Below, in pieces: positions 1 to 8,513 of a stretch of DNA of 64,000 nt; the first letter of the stretch is position 1; each line of letters opens with the position of its first letter. Made by a program: the position numbers and the translations under genes. This stretch comes from Myxococcales bacterium (GTDB taxonomy: Bacteria > Myxococcota_A > Polyangia > Polyangiales > Polyangiaceae): assembly GCA_004193285.1 (NCBI GenBank), contig SECP01000008.1, positions 124,001 through 188,000 on the forward strand, given 5' to 3'. The notes beneath the pieces were generated by a model that had not been told where the DNA came from, searched no databases, and saw nothing but the letters and a program-made list of their open reading frames with translations.

Positions 1-939
1 GAGGTCGCGGGTCCAAATCTCCAGCTCGCTCCGCTTGAGGGTGCGCTCCAGGTGCAGCGGCCCCGCCGGACCAATCGCCACGAACGGCAGATTCACCTCC
101 GTCTCCAGCGAAGAAGAGAGCTCGTGCTTGGCGCGCTCTGCACCCTCCCGGAGGCGCTGCAAGCTGGTGCGGTCCTTGCGCAGGTCCACCTTGGTCTTGG
201 CCAAGAACTCGTCCGACAGCTTGTCGATGATGGCGCGATCGAAGTCTTCGCCGCCGAGGTGGGTATCGCCGCCGGTGGCTTTCACGTTGAAGACGCCAGT
301 GGCGATCTCCAAAATGGAAATGTCGAAGGTGCCGCCGCCGAGGTCGTACACCGCAATGACCTCGCGCTCCGTCTTGTCCAAGCCGTACGCCAGCGCGGCC
401 GCCGTCGGCTCGTTCAAGATACGCTTCACGTCCAGCCCTGCGATGCGCCCGGCGTCCTTGGTGGCTTGGCGCTGCGCGTCGTCGAAGTACGCGGGCACGG
501 TGATCACCGCCTCCGTCACCGCTTCGCCAAGGTACGTTTCCGCGATCTCGCGCATGCTGGTCAGAACCAGCGCGGAGACCTCGGGGGGAGACATCGTGCG
601 CTCGCCCGCGCGAACCCACGCGTCTCCATTTTCATGCTGGAGCATGGTGTAGGAAACGGAGCCGGCCTGGCGGCGCACCACCTCCGAATCGAACTTTTGC
701 CCCATCAGCCGCTTCACCGCGTAGATGGTGTGCTCCGCGTTGGTCGTAGCCTGGCGCTTGGCGACCTGACCGACGAGACGCTCCCCTTTGGCGGTGAAAG
801 CGACGACGGACGGCGTGGTCCGCGCGCCCTCCGTGTTGGCGATCACCTTCACCTCGGGCTGGCCGGAGGCGCTCGTGCCTTCCACGACCGATACGCAAGA
901 GTTCGTGGTGCCTAGATCGATGCCGACGACTTTCCCCAT
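1..939 (-). CDS. dnaK: Molecular chaperone DnaK (Hsp70), 3' end outside window
   Basis: ATP-dependent Hsp70 chaperone that folds and protects cytosolic proteins with DnaJ and GrpE. The first 313 codons are present and the frame stays open to base 1, so this is essentially the N-terminal actin-like ATPase domain. The start ATG is followed by the Hsp70 phosphate-1 signature IDLGTTNSC. The later signatures [12 protein letters not shown] and the [13 protein letters not shown] segment are also clear. The substrate-binding domain lies beyond the left edge. grpE is the next gene upstream on the same strand, 310 bases away, and a GAGG ribosome-binding-like stretch precedes the ATG. I saw no CIRCE inverted repeat upstream. 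Identification is certain; only completeness cannot be judged. Confidence 0.97.
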   Translation of the reverse strand, partial: MGKVVGIDLGTTNSCVSVVEGTSASGQPEVKVIANTEGARTTPSVVAFTAKGERLVGQVAKRQATTNAEHTIYAVKRLMGQKFDSEVVRRQAGSVSYTMLQHENGDAWVRAGERTMSPPEVSALVLTSMREIAETYLGEAVTEAVITVPAYFDDAQRQATKDAGRIAGLDVKRILNEPTAAALAYGLDKTEREVIAVYDLGGGTFDISILEIATGVFNVKATGGDTHLGGEDFDRAIIDKLSDEFLAKTKVDLRKDRTSLQRLREGAERAKHELSSSLETEVNLPFVAIGPAGPLHLERTLKRSELEIWTRDL

Positions 940-1249
940 GCGGGACCTCGAGCATACCCCGACGCGCCCGCACCTGTCGCCAGATTGTAGCTCCCGCCCA
1001 TGCGAGCGCGCGCTTGGCAAGGCCGCCCGCAACCCGCGAGCGGCAATCCGCGCGACGCACCGCGCACCGCGGGTCTACTGGCCGCGGGCGGTGCTGCGCG
1101 TACCTACACCGCTTGCAGGATCTGCATGGCGGCGAGAGCTCTCGCGAAAGGGAGCCTGCCGGGTCCAGGCAAAGCCAAGCCCCTAGCGGCCGACCGGCGG
1201 CGTCCGAGCCACGCGACGCCGCGTGCAGCTGAAGTGCCGCAAAGGGCGG
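940..1249. other. grpE-dnaK intergenic spacer
   Basis: This 310-base gap separates grpE from dnaK on the minus strand. I find no convincing gene in it. A TACAAT box resembling a sigma70 -10 element lies on the minus strand at 989-984, about 45 bases before the dnaK start, but no good -35 hexamer sits at the expected distance. No CIRCE repeat and no sigma32-type CTTGAA/CCCCAT pair were seen. It probably carries a dnaK promoter; this is inference from the spacing. Confidence 0.4.
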
Positions 1250-1789
1250 CTAGTTGGATTTGGCTTTGGCGACGACGACGAGCGCAGGGCGGATGAGCTT
1301 TTCCGCGTTGCGGTAGCCAGCCTGAACCTCGGCCGCGATCGTGCCCGGCTCGAACTCGGTCGTCTCCATCTGCTGCACGGCTTCGTGCAGGGATGGATCG
1401 AACGGCTTGCCGACGGCGGGAACGCGCTCGATACCGACTTTGGTCAGCGTGTCCGCGAACTGCCGCATGACGAGGGCGATGCCGTCCGCCAAGGCTTTGA
1501 TGTCGGTCGCGGTCTCCGCGTGGGCGCTCGCGCGGTCCAGGTTGTCGAACACGGGGAGGAACTCCTTGAGCAGGTCATCCCGACCGCGGCGCTCGGCATC
1601 CGAGAGCTCCCGACGAGAGCGCTTTCGGAAGTTGTCGAAATCCGCCAGCGTGCGCAGCAGCTGATCCTTGAGCTTTGCTTGCTCCGCCTTGGCAGCCTCC
1701 AACGGGTCCTGCTCCGGGGCGGGCGCTGCGGCTTCGGATGCCTCTGCTTCTACGGGCGGGGGCGAACTGGACTCGGTTTCGTCAGGCAC
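1250..1789 (-). CDS. grpE: Nucleotide exchange factor GrpE
   Basis: GrpE releases ADP from DnaK and so resets the Hsp70 cycle. The 179-residue protein starts with a charged, Pro/Glu/Ala-rich stretch (about 1-30), then the long coiled-coil helix (LKDQLLRTLADFDNFRKR, about 37-55) and the C-terminal beta domain with the family segment GKPFDPSLHEAV and the ending GYRNAEKLIRPALVVVAK. I chose the GTG at 1787-1789 because everything upstream in the frame is low-complexity and does not resemble GrpE. It lies between a membrane-protein gene and dnaK, all on the minus strand, giving the common grpE-dnaK order. Length is normal for the family. Confidence 0.95.
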   Translation of the reverse strand: MPDETESSSPPPVEAEASEAAAPAPEQDPLEAAKAEQAKLKDQLLRTLADFDNFRKRSRRELSDAERRGRDDLLKEFLPVFDNLDRASAHAETATDIKALADGIALVMRQFADTLTKVGIERVPAVGKPFDPSLHEAVQQMETTEFEPGTIAAEVQAGYRNAEKLIRPALVVVAKAKSN

Positions 1790-1838
1790 GGCGCCGCGAG
1801 TATAACCATGACCCACGCTTTGCCAAGGAGGCAGAATC

Positions 1839-2555
1839 TCAGTTTCGACACCGCTTCTGCCGCAGGCACGTGAGCGTGCCGCCGGAGGTGAGGACTCGGC
1901 CAGGCTCGGGGTTCGGCGTGAAAAATGCGATCCCCTCGGGCAATACCCAGAAAGGGCTCGCGCCGGACAGCGGCTCGGTGTGGAGAGCTCGCTTTTCGTC
2001 GCCATAGCCGCGACGCTCGATGGCAAAGCAGTAGCCGTCGCTCAGGGGCGCGAACAGGTGCGGCGACCCTCCCTGCACCAGGACCGATGAGCGGAAGAGC
2101 TCGCGGCCGTCACGCGCGCCAACGACGCGGAGCGCGCGCTCTCCCGCGGGCAGAGTGAGCTCCAAGCCAGCCAGCGCGCTCTCGCCGCTGCTCGGCTCCA
2201 CGCGACCGACGCGCCGGGAGTCCACCCACAACCAGAAAGGCTCTTCGCCGTGATTGAGCACGCGCAGCTGCCCGCGGTACAGGCTGAACAACGGCGCCAG
2301 CGCGAGCACGGGAGCGAGCGCAACGAGCGCGGCCAGGGTGAGCAGCGGGGCGCCTGCCTCGTGCTGGCGGCGCCACACGAGCGCCAGCCCGACGAACGGC
2401 GTGACCGCGAGGGCCGACGCGCCCACCGACAGCGCGAGCTGGCCTTGCCAGGGGAGCAGCAGCGGCAGAAGCGCGGCCGCGGACACGCCCAGCACCAGGC
2501 CGAGCGCGGCGACAGTGAAGCGCTGCGTGCCAGCGCGCTCGCGGCTCAGGCCCAC
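1839..2555 (-). CDS. Hypothetical protein with three N-terminal membrane helices
   Basis: I do not recognise a family. The 238-residue product, read from a GTG start, has three hydrophobic helices at about 14-34, 38-60 and 70-93. A soluble, probably extracytoplasmic domain of about 145 residues follows, rich in beta-forming segments such as LRVLNHGEEPFWLWVD and LTLPAGERALRVVGA, which recall small Ig-like or carboxypeptidase-regulatory-like folds. It sits 49 bases upstream of grpE on the same strand and could share a transcript with it, but no functional link to chaperones is evident. Codon use matches the neighbours, so I accept it as a real gene of unknown function. Confidence 0.75.
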   Translation of the reverse strand: MGLSRERAGTQRFTVAALGLVLGVSAAALLPLLLPWQGQLALSVGASALAVTPFVGLALVWRRQHEAGAPLLTLAALVALAPVLALAPLFSLYRGQLRVLNHGEEPFWLWVDSRRVGRVEPSSGESALAGLELTLPAGERALRVVGARDGRELFRSSVLVQGGSPHLFAPLSDGYCFAIERRGYGDEKRALHTEPLSGASPFWVLPEGIAFFTPNPEPGRVLTSGGTLTCLRQKRCRN

Positions 2556-2629
2556 AATCCTCCAAGCGGGTCGCGCTCCGCTTGCGCGGGCTTGCGCCTC
2601 GGCCCACGCGGTGTAAGCGAGTGTCGACC

Positions 2630-4912
2630 ATGCCCGAGCTGAACGAGCCGCAGAAGCAAGCCGTCGCCCACCTGGAAGGGCCGCTGCTCGTCTTCGCCGG
2701 CGCCGGCAGCGGCAAGACCCGCACCATCACGTACCGCATTGCGAACTTGCTGGCGACGCGGGTGCCGCCCTACCGCATCTTGGCGGTGACGTTCACGAAC
2801 AAGGCCGCCGCGGAGATGCGCGAGCGGCTCACGCACCTCACCTCGCCGGAGGTGACTCGTGATTTGTGGATCGGCACGTTTCATTCCGTGTGCGCGCGGC
2901 TGCTCCGAAGGTACCACGACGCGGTCGGGCTGCGCCGCGACTTCGTGATCTACGACGCCTCGGATCAGAAGGCCGTCGTGGTGCGCGCGCTGCGCGAGCT
3001 TGGCTACGACGAGCGGCAGTTTCCGCCCAAGCAGGTCCTCTCCGCAATCAGCGGCGAGAAGAGCGAAGGCCGCGGCCCGCGCGAAGCCAAGCAGCTCGGT
3101 CGGCTCACGGACGTGGTGCTGGAGGTGTTCGCGCGTTACGAACAGGCGCTCGGCCTCTCCAACGCGGTAGACTTCGACGACCTGATCTTGAAGGTCACGC
3201 AACTGGTGGAAGACCCGGCGAGCGCGGCCGGGCTCGACCTGAGGCTCCGCTTTTCGCACGTGCTCGTCGACGAGTTTCAGGACACGAACCTCATTCAGTA
3301 CCGGTTGGTGCGCGCGCTGTCCGAGCGCACGCAAAACTTGTGCGTCGTCGGCGACGACGACCAGTCCATTTACCGGTGGCGCGGCGCGGACGTGCGGCTC
3401 ATCCGCAGCTTCAAAAAAGACTTTGCGAACGCGATCATCATCAAGCTCGAGCAAAACTACCGGTCTACCGCGAACATCGTGGCGGCCGCGCTGGGTGTGA
3501 TCGAGCCCTCCCGCGAGCGCGAGCCGAAGGAGCTGTGGACGAACGCGCCCGCCGGTGACCCGGTGCGCGTCCGCGCGGTGATGGACGAGCGCGAAGAAGC
3601 AGAGCAAGTGCTGCGCGGCATTCAAACGGAGCTGTCGCGCGGGACCCAAGCCAACTCCATCGCGGTCTTTTACCGAGTCCACGCTCAATCGCGCACGCTG
3701 GAAGAAGCGATGCGCAAGGGCAACGTGCCGTACCAGATCATCGGCGGCATGAAGTTCTTCGAGCGGGCGGAGGTGAAGGACCTGCTCGCGTACTTGCGCC
3801 TCGCCTCCAATCCGACCAGCGACACGGATCTCGCGCGGGTCATCAATACCCCCGCGCGCGGCATCGGTGACAAAACCGTCGAACATTTGCTGAACGTCGC
3901 CAGCGAGTCCTCCGTTTGCGCGTTCGAAGCGATACCCCAGGCCATGAAGGAGCTCGGTACCGCCGCCTCGAAGAAGCTCGGTGCCTTCAAGAATCTCATC
4001 GAGACCTTGCAGGTCGAGGCCACGCGCCTCTCCCCCAGTGAGCTCGCCGGTCATATCTTGGAAGTGACCGGCTACCGCGAGCTCCTGCGCAAAGAAGACA
4101 CCGCCGAGAGCGACGCCCGCCTCGGGAACTTGGAAGAGCTCGTCGGCTCCATTCAAGATTACGAGACAGAGACGGTCGACACCGAGCCGACGCTCTCGGG
4201 CTACTTGGAGCGCGTCTCGCTCGTGGCCGCGACGGACTCGCAGAAGAACGGGCCGATGGTATCGCTCATGACGGTGCACTCCGCGAAGGGCCTCGAGTTC
4301 GATGCGGTCTTTCTCACCGGCATGGAGCAGGAGATGTTCCCTTACCGCGGCATCGCCAGCGGTGAAGACGAAGAGCTCGAGGAGGAGCGCCGGCTCGCGT
4401 ACGTCGCGATCACGCGAGCCCGGCGCCGACTCACGATCACGTACGCAGGCACCCGCACGCTGTTCGGTCAAACGCGCTACCTCGAGCGCAGCCAGTTCCT
4501 GGACGATTTGCCCAAGTCCGTCATCAAGCTGGAAGGGTCTCCACGCGCCGCTCGCTCGGCGGGGGGTCAAGCAGGGGCCCGCTATGGGGCTGGCTACGTC
4601 GGGGGCTACTCACCCGGCGGCTATCGCAGCCGGGGAGACGGCAACTTCCAAGGCCAGCGCTACGCGTCGACTGGCTTGGCCAAGGACCGGCCGGTATTGG
4701 CGCCTGGCTCGCGCGTCGTCGAGCGCGACGAGTACAGCCAGCAATCGTCGGGTGAAGGGCAAGCGGTTCGGCCCGGGAGCCACGTACGCCACGTGCGCTT
4801 CGGAGAAGGCGTCGTTCAAAGCGTGGAGGGCGGCATGAAACCCAGCGTGGTCGCAAGCTTCCCGGGGTATGGAGAGAAGCGCATCCTTCTCGAGTTTTTG
4901 GAGCCGGCATGA
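2630..4912 (+). CDS. pcrA: ATP-dependent DNA helicase, UvrD/PcrA type
   Basis: Superfamily 1A 3'-5' DNA helicase for excision repair and removal of replication obstacles. The 760-residue protein has motif I AGAGSGKT (Lys29), motif Ia with TFTNKAAAEM, motif II VDEFQDTN, motif III with VGDDDQSIYRWRGAD, motif IV QNYRS, motif V with VHSAKGLEFD and motif VI VAITRARRRL. The tail ends in a short domain with VRHVRFGEGVV, like the Tudor-type RNA polymerase-binding tail of PcrA. I used the ATG at 2630 because it directly precedes the canonical LNEPQKQAV segment; an in-frame GTG at 2621 is possible. The stop overlaps the next gene's ATG by four bases. The pcrA versus uvrD choice rests on the tail. Confidence 0.95.
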   Translation: MPELNEPQKQAVAHLEGPLLVFAGAGSGKTRTITYRIANLLATRVPPYRILAVTFTNKAAAEMRERLTHLTSPEVTRDLWIGTFHSVCARLLRRYHDAVGLRRDFVIYDASDQKAVVVRALRELGYDERQFPPKQVLSAISGEKSEGRGPREAKQLGRLTDVVLEVFARYEQALGLSNAVDFDDLILKVTQLVEDPASAAGLDLRLRFSHVLVDEFQDTNLIQYRLVRALSERTQNLCVVGDDDQSIYRWRGADVRLIRSFKKDFANAIIIKLEQNYRSTANIVAAALGVIEPSREREPKELWTNAPAGDPVRVRAVMDEREEAEQVLRGIQTELSRGTQANSIAVFYRVHAQSRTLEEAMRKGNVPYQIIGGMKFFERAEVKDLLAYLRLASNPTSDTDLARVINTPARGIGDKTVEHLLNVASESSVCAFEAIPQAMKELGTAASKKLGAFKNLIETLQVEATRLSPSELAGHILEVTGYRELLRKEDTAESDARLGNLEELVGSIQDYETETVDTEPTLSGYLERVSLVAATDSQKNGPMVSLMTVHSAKGLEFDAVFLTGMEQEMFPYRGIASGEDEELEEERRLAYVAITRARRRLTITYAGTRTLFGQTRYLERSQFLDDLPKSVIKLEGSPRAARSAGGQAGARYGAGYVGGYSPGGYRSRGDGNFQGQRYASTGLAKDRPVLAPGSRVVERDEYSQQSSGEGQAVRPGSHVRHVRFGEGVVQSVEGGMKPSVVASFPGYGEKRILLEFLEPA

Positions 4913-5217
4913 ACAAGCGTTTGGCGTTTCTGGAGCAACATTGCGCCGCGGGCACCGCGGATTCCTTCGCCTTCTATGGTCTTGCCATGGAGTACCGGAA
5001 AGAAGGCCGGATCGACGACGCGATCGCCACCTTCACCCGGCTGCGAGAAAAGGACTCCGCGTACGTTCCGATGTACCTGATGGCCGGGCAGACGCTGATA
5101 GACTCCGGTCGCTCGGAAGAAGCGCGGAGCTGGCTGGAGAGCGGGATCGAGGTCGCGCGCGCCAAGCACGACAGTCACGCCCTCGGCGAGCTCGAGTCCG
5201 CCCTCGCCGGACTGTGA
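4909..5217 (+). CDS. Small tetratricopeptide-repeat protein
   Basis: A 102-residue, apparently cytosolic protein built mostly of TPR-like helix pairs: FAFYGLAMEYRKEGRIDDAI at about 21-40 and MYLMAGQTLIDSGRSEEA at about 55-72. TPRs mediate protein-protein contacts and the actual partner is unknown. The ATGA overlap with the helicase stop at 4909-4912 indicates translational coupling, so a link to the helicase is a reasonable inference, but no enzymatic motif is visible. A 21-bp tandem repeat begins immediately after its stop codon. No signal peptide or membrane segment is present. Confidence 0.85.
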   Translation: MNKRLAFLEQHCAAGTADSFAFYGLAMEYRKEGRIDDAIATFTRLREKDSAYVPMYLMAGQTLIDSGRSEEARSWLESGIEVARAKHDSHALGELESALAGL

Positions 5218-5219
5218 CG

Positions 5220-5427
5220 CAGCGGTCGCCTGAGCTCTGCTCAGCGGTCGCCTAGCTCTGCTCAGCGGTCGCCTAGCTCTGCTCAGCGGTCGCCTAGCTC
5301 TGCTCAGCGGTCGCCTAGCTCTGCTCAGCGGTCGCCTAGCTCTGCTCAACGGTCACCCAGCTCTGTCAACGGTCGCCCAGCTCTGTTCAACGGTTGCCTG
5401 GCTCTGCTCAACGGTCGCCTAGCTCTG
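5220..5427. repeat. 21-bp tandem repeat array, about 10 copies
   Basis: A minisatellite with unit GCTCAGCGGTCGCCTAGCTCT. The first six copies are nearly identical, apart from one two-base insertion in copy 1. The last four have drifted (AACGGT for AGCGGT, single-base changes and one deletion). It starts three bases after the TPR-gene stop. Because 21 is divisible by three, a spurious seven-residue periodic peptide appears on the minus strand; I do not call it coding. Confidence 0.93.
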
Positions 5428-5581
5428 CGTCAGCTGCTGCCACTCGCTAGCCAAAGCTTGTGGCAAATCTGCGCGCCTGATTCGCGCACATCTACGCACC
5501 TGTTTGATCCGCGCCTCGAGTGCTAGTTAAGAACTGTTGCGGACGCGTACCGCAATTTTTCGCATTCGAGGAGCTCAAGCA

Positions 5582-6067
5582 ATGAAGCGAATCATTTCTG
5601 CGCTTTCGGTTCTGGCGTGCGTGACCACGTTCGGGCTGGCCGGCTGCGGCGGGGACGACGACGGTGACGGTGATGGAGCGGCCGGCAAGAGCGGTAACGA
5701 GCCGACGGCGGGCGCCCCGGCCACCGGTAGCCCCAATTTGGCCTGCGATCCGGCAGAAGCGACCACCTGTCAGAACGACACTGACTGCGACTTCGTGATC
5801 GACGGCACCGCTCGCTCCGCCGCCCAAGACTGCGGCAAGATGGACTGCCTGACGAGCGAAGATCCCGACTGTGCTCGCGAGTGCATCCTGGAGAAGCTGG
5901 ACATGACGTCCGACTGCGCCGCCTGCTATGCGGATTTCGTGGGCTGCACGATCCAAAATTGCGTGGCCGCGTGCATCGGCGATCCAGATTCGGACGAATG
6001 TCACGAGTGCCAAGAAACCGAAGGCTGCCGCCCCACCTTCGACGCGTGTAGCGGCCTACCCGAGTGA
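5582..6067 (+). CDS. Cysteine-rich lipoprotein
   Basis: A 161-residue exported lipoprotein. The signal peptide (1-20) ends in the lipobox LAGC, followed by a flexible Gly/Asp-rich linker with GGDDDGDGDG. The mature part is cysteine-rich, with a CAACYADFVGC segment and a tail ending CSGLPE. This C-x2-C spacing with GC and CSG tail resembles small cysteine-rich proteins I associate with myxobacterial genomes; their role is unknown. A GAGGAG ribosome-binding site lies eight bases before the ATG, which fixes the start. The stop overlaps the GTG start of the downstream FadL-like gene, so the two are probably co-expressed. Localisation to the outer membrane is inferred. Confidence 0.85.
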   Translation: MKRIISALSVLACVTTFGLAGCGGDDDGDGDGAAGKSGNEPTAGAPATGSPNLACDPAEATTCQNDTDCDFVIDGTARSAAQDCGKMDCLTSEDPDCARECILEKLDMTSDCAACYADFVGCTIQNCVAACIGDPDSDECHECQETEGCRPTFDACSGLPE

Positions 6068-7326
6068 CTCGAGTAAGCATGGCGCGGCGAACCGTGATGC
6101 GAAGCGCCGGATTTGGGGTGCTGGCGGCGGGCACGCTCGCCGCGTCCGGCGCCAGCGCGGCTGGTTTCGACACCCCCATTCTGTACACGGCTCGGCACCA
6201 AGCCATGGGCGGCACCGCCATCGGCTACGTGGATGACGCGTCGGCCGCTTTCCATAACCCGGCGGGGTTACAGGGAGTACGCGGCCTCGCTTTCACCGGA
6301 GATTTCAGCCTGATCCTGGGTAAGGTGCGCGGCAGCCCCACCCCGAGCGACAACCTCGAATCGCAAACCGTCGTCGCGCCGTTCTTCTTGCTCGGTGGCG
6401 CCTACCGGGTGCACGAATGGCTCACCTTGGGCGTGGCGGCATTTCCGGTCGCGTCCGGCGGCGCGGAGTACAAATACCCTGTCGGCGCCACCAACTGGAT
6501 CGACAAGACCGAGATCTTGTTCCTGGAAGCGTCCCCGCTCCTGAGCTTGAACGTGCCCAAGGACCGTTGGCTCCCCGGCAAGCTGGCGTTCGGCGCTGGC
6601 TGGCGCTTCAACTACGTGACCTTCGATCGCAAACGCGGTGAGCCGGACCGCTTGCAGTACTTGGATCTGGAGATGAGCGGAAAGAGCTTCGGCGGCTTCC
6701 GCGTTGGCGTGCAGTATCAACCGATCGAGCCGCTGAAGCTCGGCTTCGTGTTCCGCAACAAGGTCACCGTGACGACCGAAGCGGACTCGGCCACCGTCCT
6801 CACCTCGGAAGCGACCAACGCCGCGCTCGACTTCACGCTGCCGGCCAAGCTCGGGTTTGGTGCCCGCCTGGATCTCGGTCATTTTGGCGTAGCCAGCGAC
6901 GTCGAATACGCCTTTCAGAGCCAGAACAAGCGACCACCCCTCACCGGCACGCTGATGGGCCGCGACGCGCAGGTGCAGAACGTCTTCGATTGGAAGAACG
7001 GCGTCACGTGGCGCAACGGAGTGGAGTACCGCATCGGAGACATGCCTCAAGTGCCGCTCCGCATCGGTTACATCTACGACTCACGTGTCAGCAATCCGAT
7101 CTACCCGAGCGCTTTCGGAACGCCGCCTGCTGCAACTCACACCTTCACCTTCGGCGCTGGGTACAAGCGCGATACCTGGCAAGTGAACTGGGCGTTCAGT
7201 CGACGGATGGGCAGCGCCACCGTCGACACGACCGACACCCGCTGCGTTTTCTGCGGGTACCCCGGTAAGTACGAGATCACGATGACCGGTTTTTACGTGG
7301 ACGCCTCCGTGGACCTGCCGATCTAA
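6064..7326 (+). CDS. FadL/TodX-family outer-membrane channel for hydrophobic compounds
   Basis: A 420-residue outer-membrane beta-barrel of the OMPP1/FadL/TodX family, which admits long-chain fatty acids or aromatic hydrocarbons. The signal peptide covers about 1-33. The N-terminal hatch follows, with the family hallmark AFHNPAGL at about 61-68. The rest alternates polar and hydrophobic residues as in barrel strands, and the protein ends in ITMTGFYVDASVDLPI. Start is the GTG at 6064, overlapping the lipoprotein stop; an ATG at 6079 is an alternative. Substrate cannot be told from sequence. A link with the aromatic monooxygenase operon 25 kb away is possible but unsupported by position. Confidence 0.88.
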   Translation: MTRVSMARRTVMRSAGFGVLAAGTLAASGASAAGFDTPILYTARHQAMGGTAIGYVDDASAAFHNPAGLQGVRGLAFTGDFSLILGKVRGSPTPSDNLESQTVVAPFFLLGGAYRVHEWLTLGVAAFPVASGGAEYKYPVGATNWIDKTEILFLEASPLLSLNVPKDRWLPGKLAFGAGWRFNYVTFDRKRGEPDRLQYLDLEMSGKSFGGFRVGVQYQPIEPLKLGFVFRNKVTVTTEADSATVLTSEATNAALDFTLPAKLGFGARLDLGHFGVASDVEYAFQSQNKRPPLTGTLMGRDAQVQNVFDWKNGVTWRNGVEYRIGDMPQVPLRIGYIYDSRVSNPIYPSAFGTPPAATHTFTFGAGYKRDTWQVNWAFSRRMGSATVDTTDTRCVFCGYPGKYEITMTGFYVDASVDLPI

Positions 7327-7328
7327 AC

Positions 7329-7530
7329 GCGCTCTGCCGCTCAGCAACGCTCAGCTGCTCAGCAACGCTCAACCGCTCAGCAACGCTCAACCGCTCCGCA
7401 ACGCTCAACCGCTCCGCAACGCTCCGCCGCTCAGCAACGCTCCGCCGCTCCGCCGCTCAGCAACGCTCAACCGTTCAGCAACGCTCAGCCGCTCAGCAAC
7501 GCTCGAGCCGCTCCCTCAACGCTCAAGGGC
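7329..7530. repeat. 18-bp tandem repeat array
   Basis: A degenerate minisatellite beginning just after the fadL-like stop. The core unit is CGCTCAGCAACGCTCAAC, itself made of two related 9-base halves, with variants carrying CGCTCCGC and CGTTCAGC. About ten copies are visible, with drift towards the end. The words CTCAGC and CGCT are shared with the 21-bp array at 5220-5427. Confidence 0.88.
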
Positions 7531-7579
7531 CGCTCTGCAAAAGCTGGCCGGCGCTCTTGAGGGCTCGACATCGCCCGTT

Positions 7580-7960
7580 TTAGTCACCCGCTACGAATGC
7601 CAGCCGCTCGTTGCAGCGCTCTAGCGTGCTCGCGCCCTCTTGGGTGAGTACTACGCCCCACGCGCGAAGGTTGTAGTGCTCACCCCTATCGACCAGCCCC
7701 TTCCGCTCCAGAACGCGAGCCCAATGACCGGCGGTGACGCGGGTCAGGCCCGTTCGCTCCGCAACCAAGTTTTGACTCACATTTTCGCCGTGCTCCAGGC
7801 CGAGCTCATCGATGGTCGAGAGCACGAGCCATTCGCTGAATGACACACGGAGCCCAACGAGCGCCGACTGAACGCGACGCTGAAAGCGCTTCGCCTCTCG
7901 CCAGCGTTCTCTGTGAATCTTGCCCGGTGGGTCGCGCTTCCTCGCCAACACCTCGCTCAT
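7580..7960 (-). CDS. MarR-type winged-helix transcriptional regulator
   Basis: A 126-residue DNA-binding protein with the MarR layout: an N-terminal dimerisation helix (FQRRVQSALVGLRVSFSEWLVLSTIDEL, about 27-54, residues FSEWLVL typical), a recognition helix in AERTGLTRVTAGHWARVLE (about 67-86) and a short wing leading to LTQEGASTLE. MarR proteins usually repress adjacent genes and respond to phenolic or lipophilic ligands. Its own start faces the 1.6-kb repeat-rich gap, whose nearest palindromic element (8079-8157) lies about 120 bases upstream and could be its operator; that is inference. It lacks the conserved basic wing pattern in full, so the family call is by overall shape. Confidence 0.8.
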   Translation of the reverse strand: MSEVLARKRDPPGKIHRERWREAKRFQRRVQSALVGLRVSFSEWLVLSTIDELGLEHGENVSQNLVAERTGLTRVTAGHWARVLERKGLVDRGEHYNLRAWGVVLTQEGASTLERCNERLAFVAGD

Positions 7961-8028
7961 GCGCCCCTATCGGTCACCCGCCGATGAGAGTTGCTCGCGT
8001 TCCCGCCCCACTCATCATGATGGGCTCT

Positions 8029-8269
8029 CCGCGCTCGATCGCGAAGCCGGCGGGTTCCACTCCTGTCACCTCCCGCCAACGTAAGCTTCCGTACTAAATT
8101 TCCTCAATGATTCCGCAACGACATCCAGCTCGAATGACAATGTACCGATCCTTACATCGGTCCGCGATCGCCTCCGACCACCAAGCCCTCCGCAACCAGG
8201 CCGCTTGACGCGACACGCGCTGGAGTCTCGGCAGACCGAGGCTCGCCGCGGAAAGTGCCGCCTCGTCCC
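8029..8269. repeat. 242-bp direct repeat, copy 1
   Basis: First copy of a head-to-tail duplication starting CCGCGCTCGATCG and ending GTGCCGCCTCGTCC. It matches the copy at 8271-8513 at most positions, with a four-base indel near the start and a three-base indel near 8205. It contains the palindromic element at 8079-8157. Confidence 0.93.
8079..8157. repeat. Palindromic element, copy 1
   Basis: Imperfect inverted repeat of about 79 bp. The left arm ACGTAAGCTTCCGTAC pairs with the right arm GTACCGATCCTTACAT, and TAAATTTCC follows the left arm. Further copies lie at 8326-8404 (same orientation) and 9064-9143 (opposite). Size and terminal arms fit either a MITE-like element or a set of operators. 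Confidence 0.8.
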
Positions 8270-8270
8270 T

Positions 8271-8513
8271 CCGCGCTCGATCGTCGCGCGAAGCCGCCGG
8301 GTTCCACTCCTGTCACCTCCCGCCAACGTAAGTTTCCGTACTAAATTTCCTCAGTGATTCCGCAACGACATCCAGCTCGAATGACAATGTACCGATCCTT
8401 ACATCGGTCCGCGGTCGCCTTCGACCACCACGCTGTCCGCAACCAGGCTTGACGCGACACGCGCTGGAGTCTCGGCAGACCAAGGCTCGCCGCGGAAAGT
8501 GCCGCCTCGTCCC
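8271..8513. repeat. 242-bp direct repeat, copy 2
   Basis: Second copy of the head-to-tail duplication, directly abutting copy 1. It retains the palindromic element and the flanking GGTTCCACTCCTGTCACCTC segment. Differences from copy 1 are scattered point changes plus short indels, so the duplication is not brand new. Confidence 0.93.
8326..8404. repeat. Palindromic element, copy 2
   Basis: Same element as at 8079-8157. Left arm ACGTAAGTTTCCGTAC, right arm GTACCGATCCTTACAT. It arose with the 242-bp duplication. Confidence 0.8.

Noticed and set aside
940-1249. CIRCE/HrcA operator upstream of dnaK
   Set aside because: No TTAGCACTC-type inverted repeat is present on either strand.
2546-4570. 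674-codon minus-strand open frame
   Set aside because: It is the antisense shadow of the PcrA/UvrD gene, which has every helicase motif. Codon third-position bias supports only the plus strand.
4816-5349. Minus-strand frame with a seven-residue repeat at its start
   Set aside because: The repeat is the 21-bp array read in frame (21 divides by three); downstream it is antisense to the TPR gene.
6064-7326. Functional link of the FadL-type channel with the monooxygenase operon
   Set aside because: They are 25 kb apart with many unrelated genes between, and FadL homologues commonly serve fatty acids; only a regulatory study could link them.
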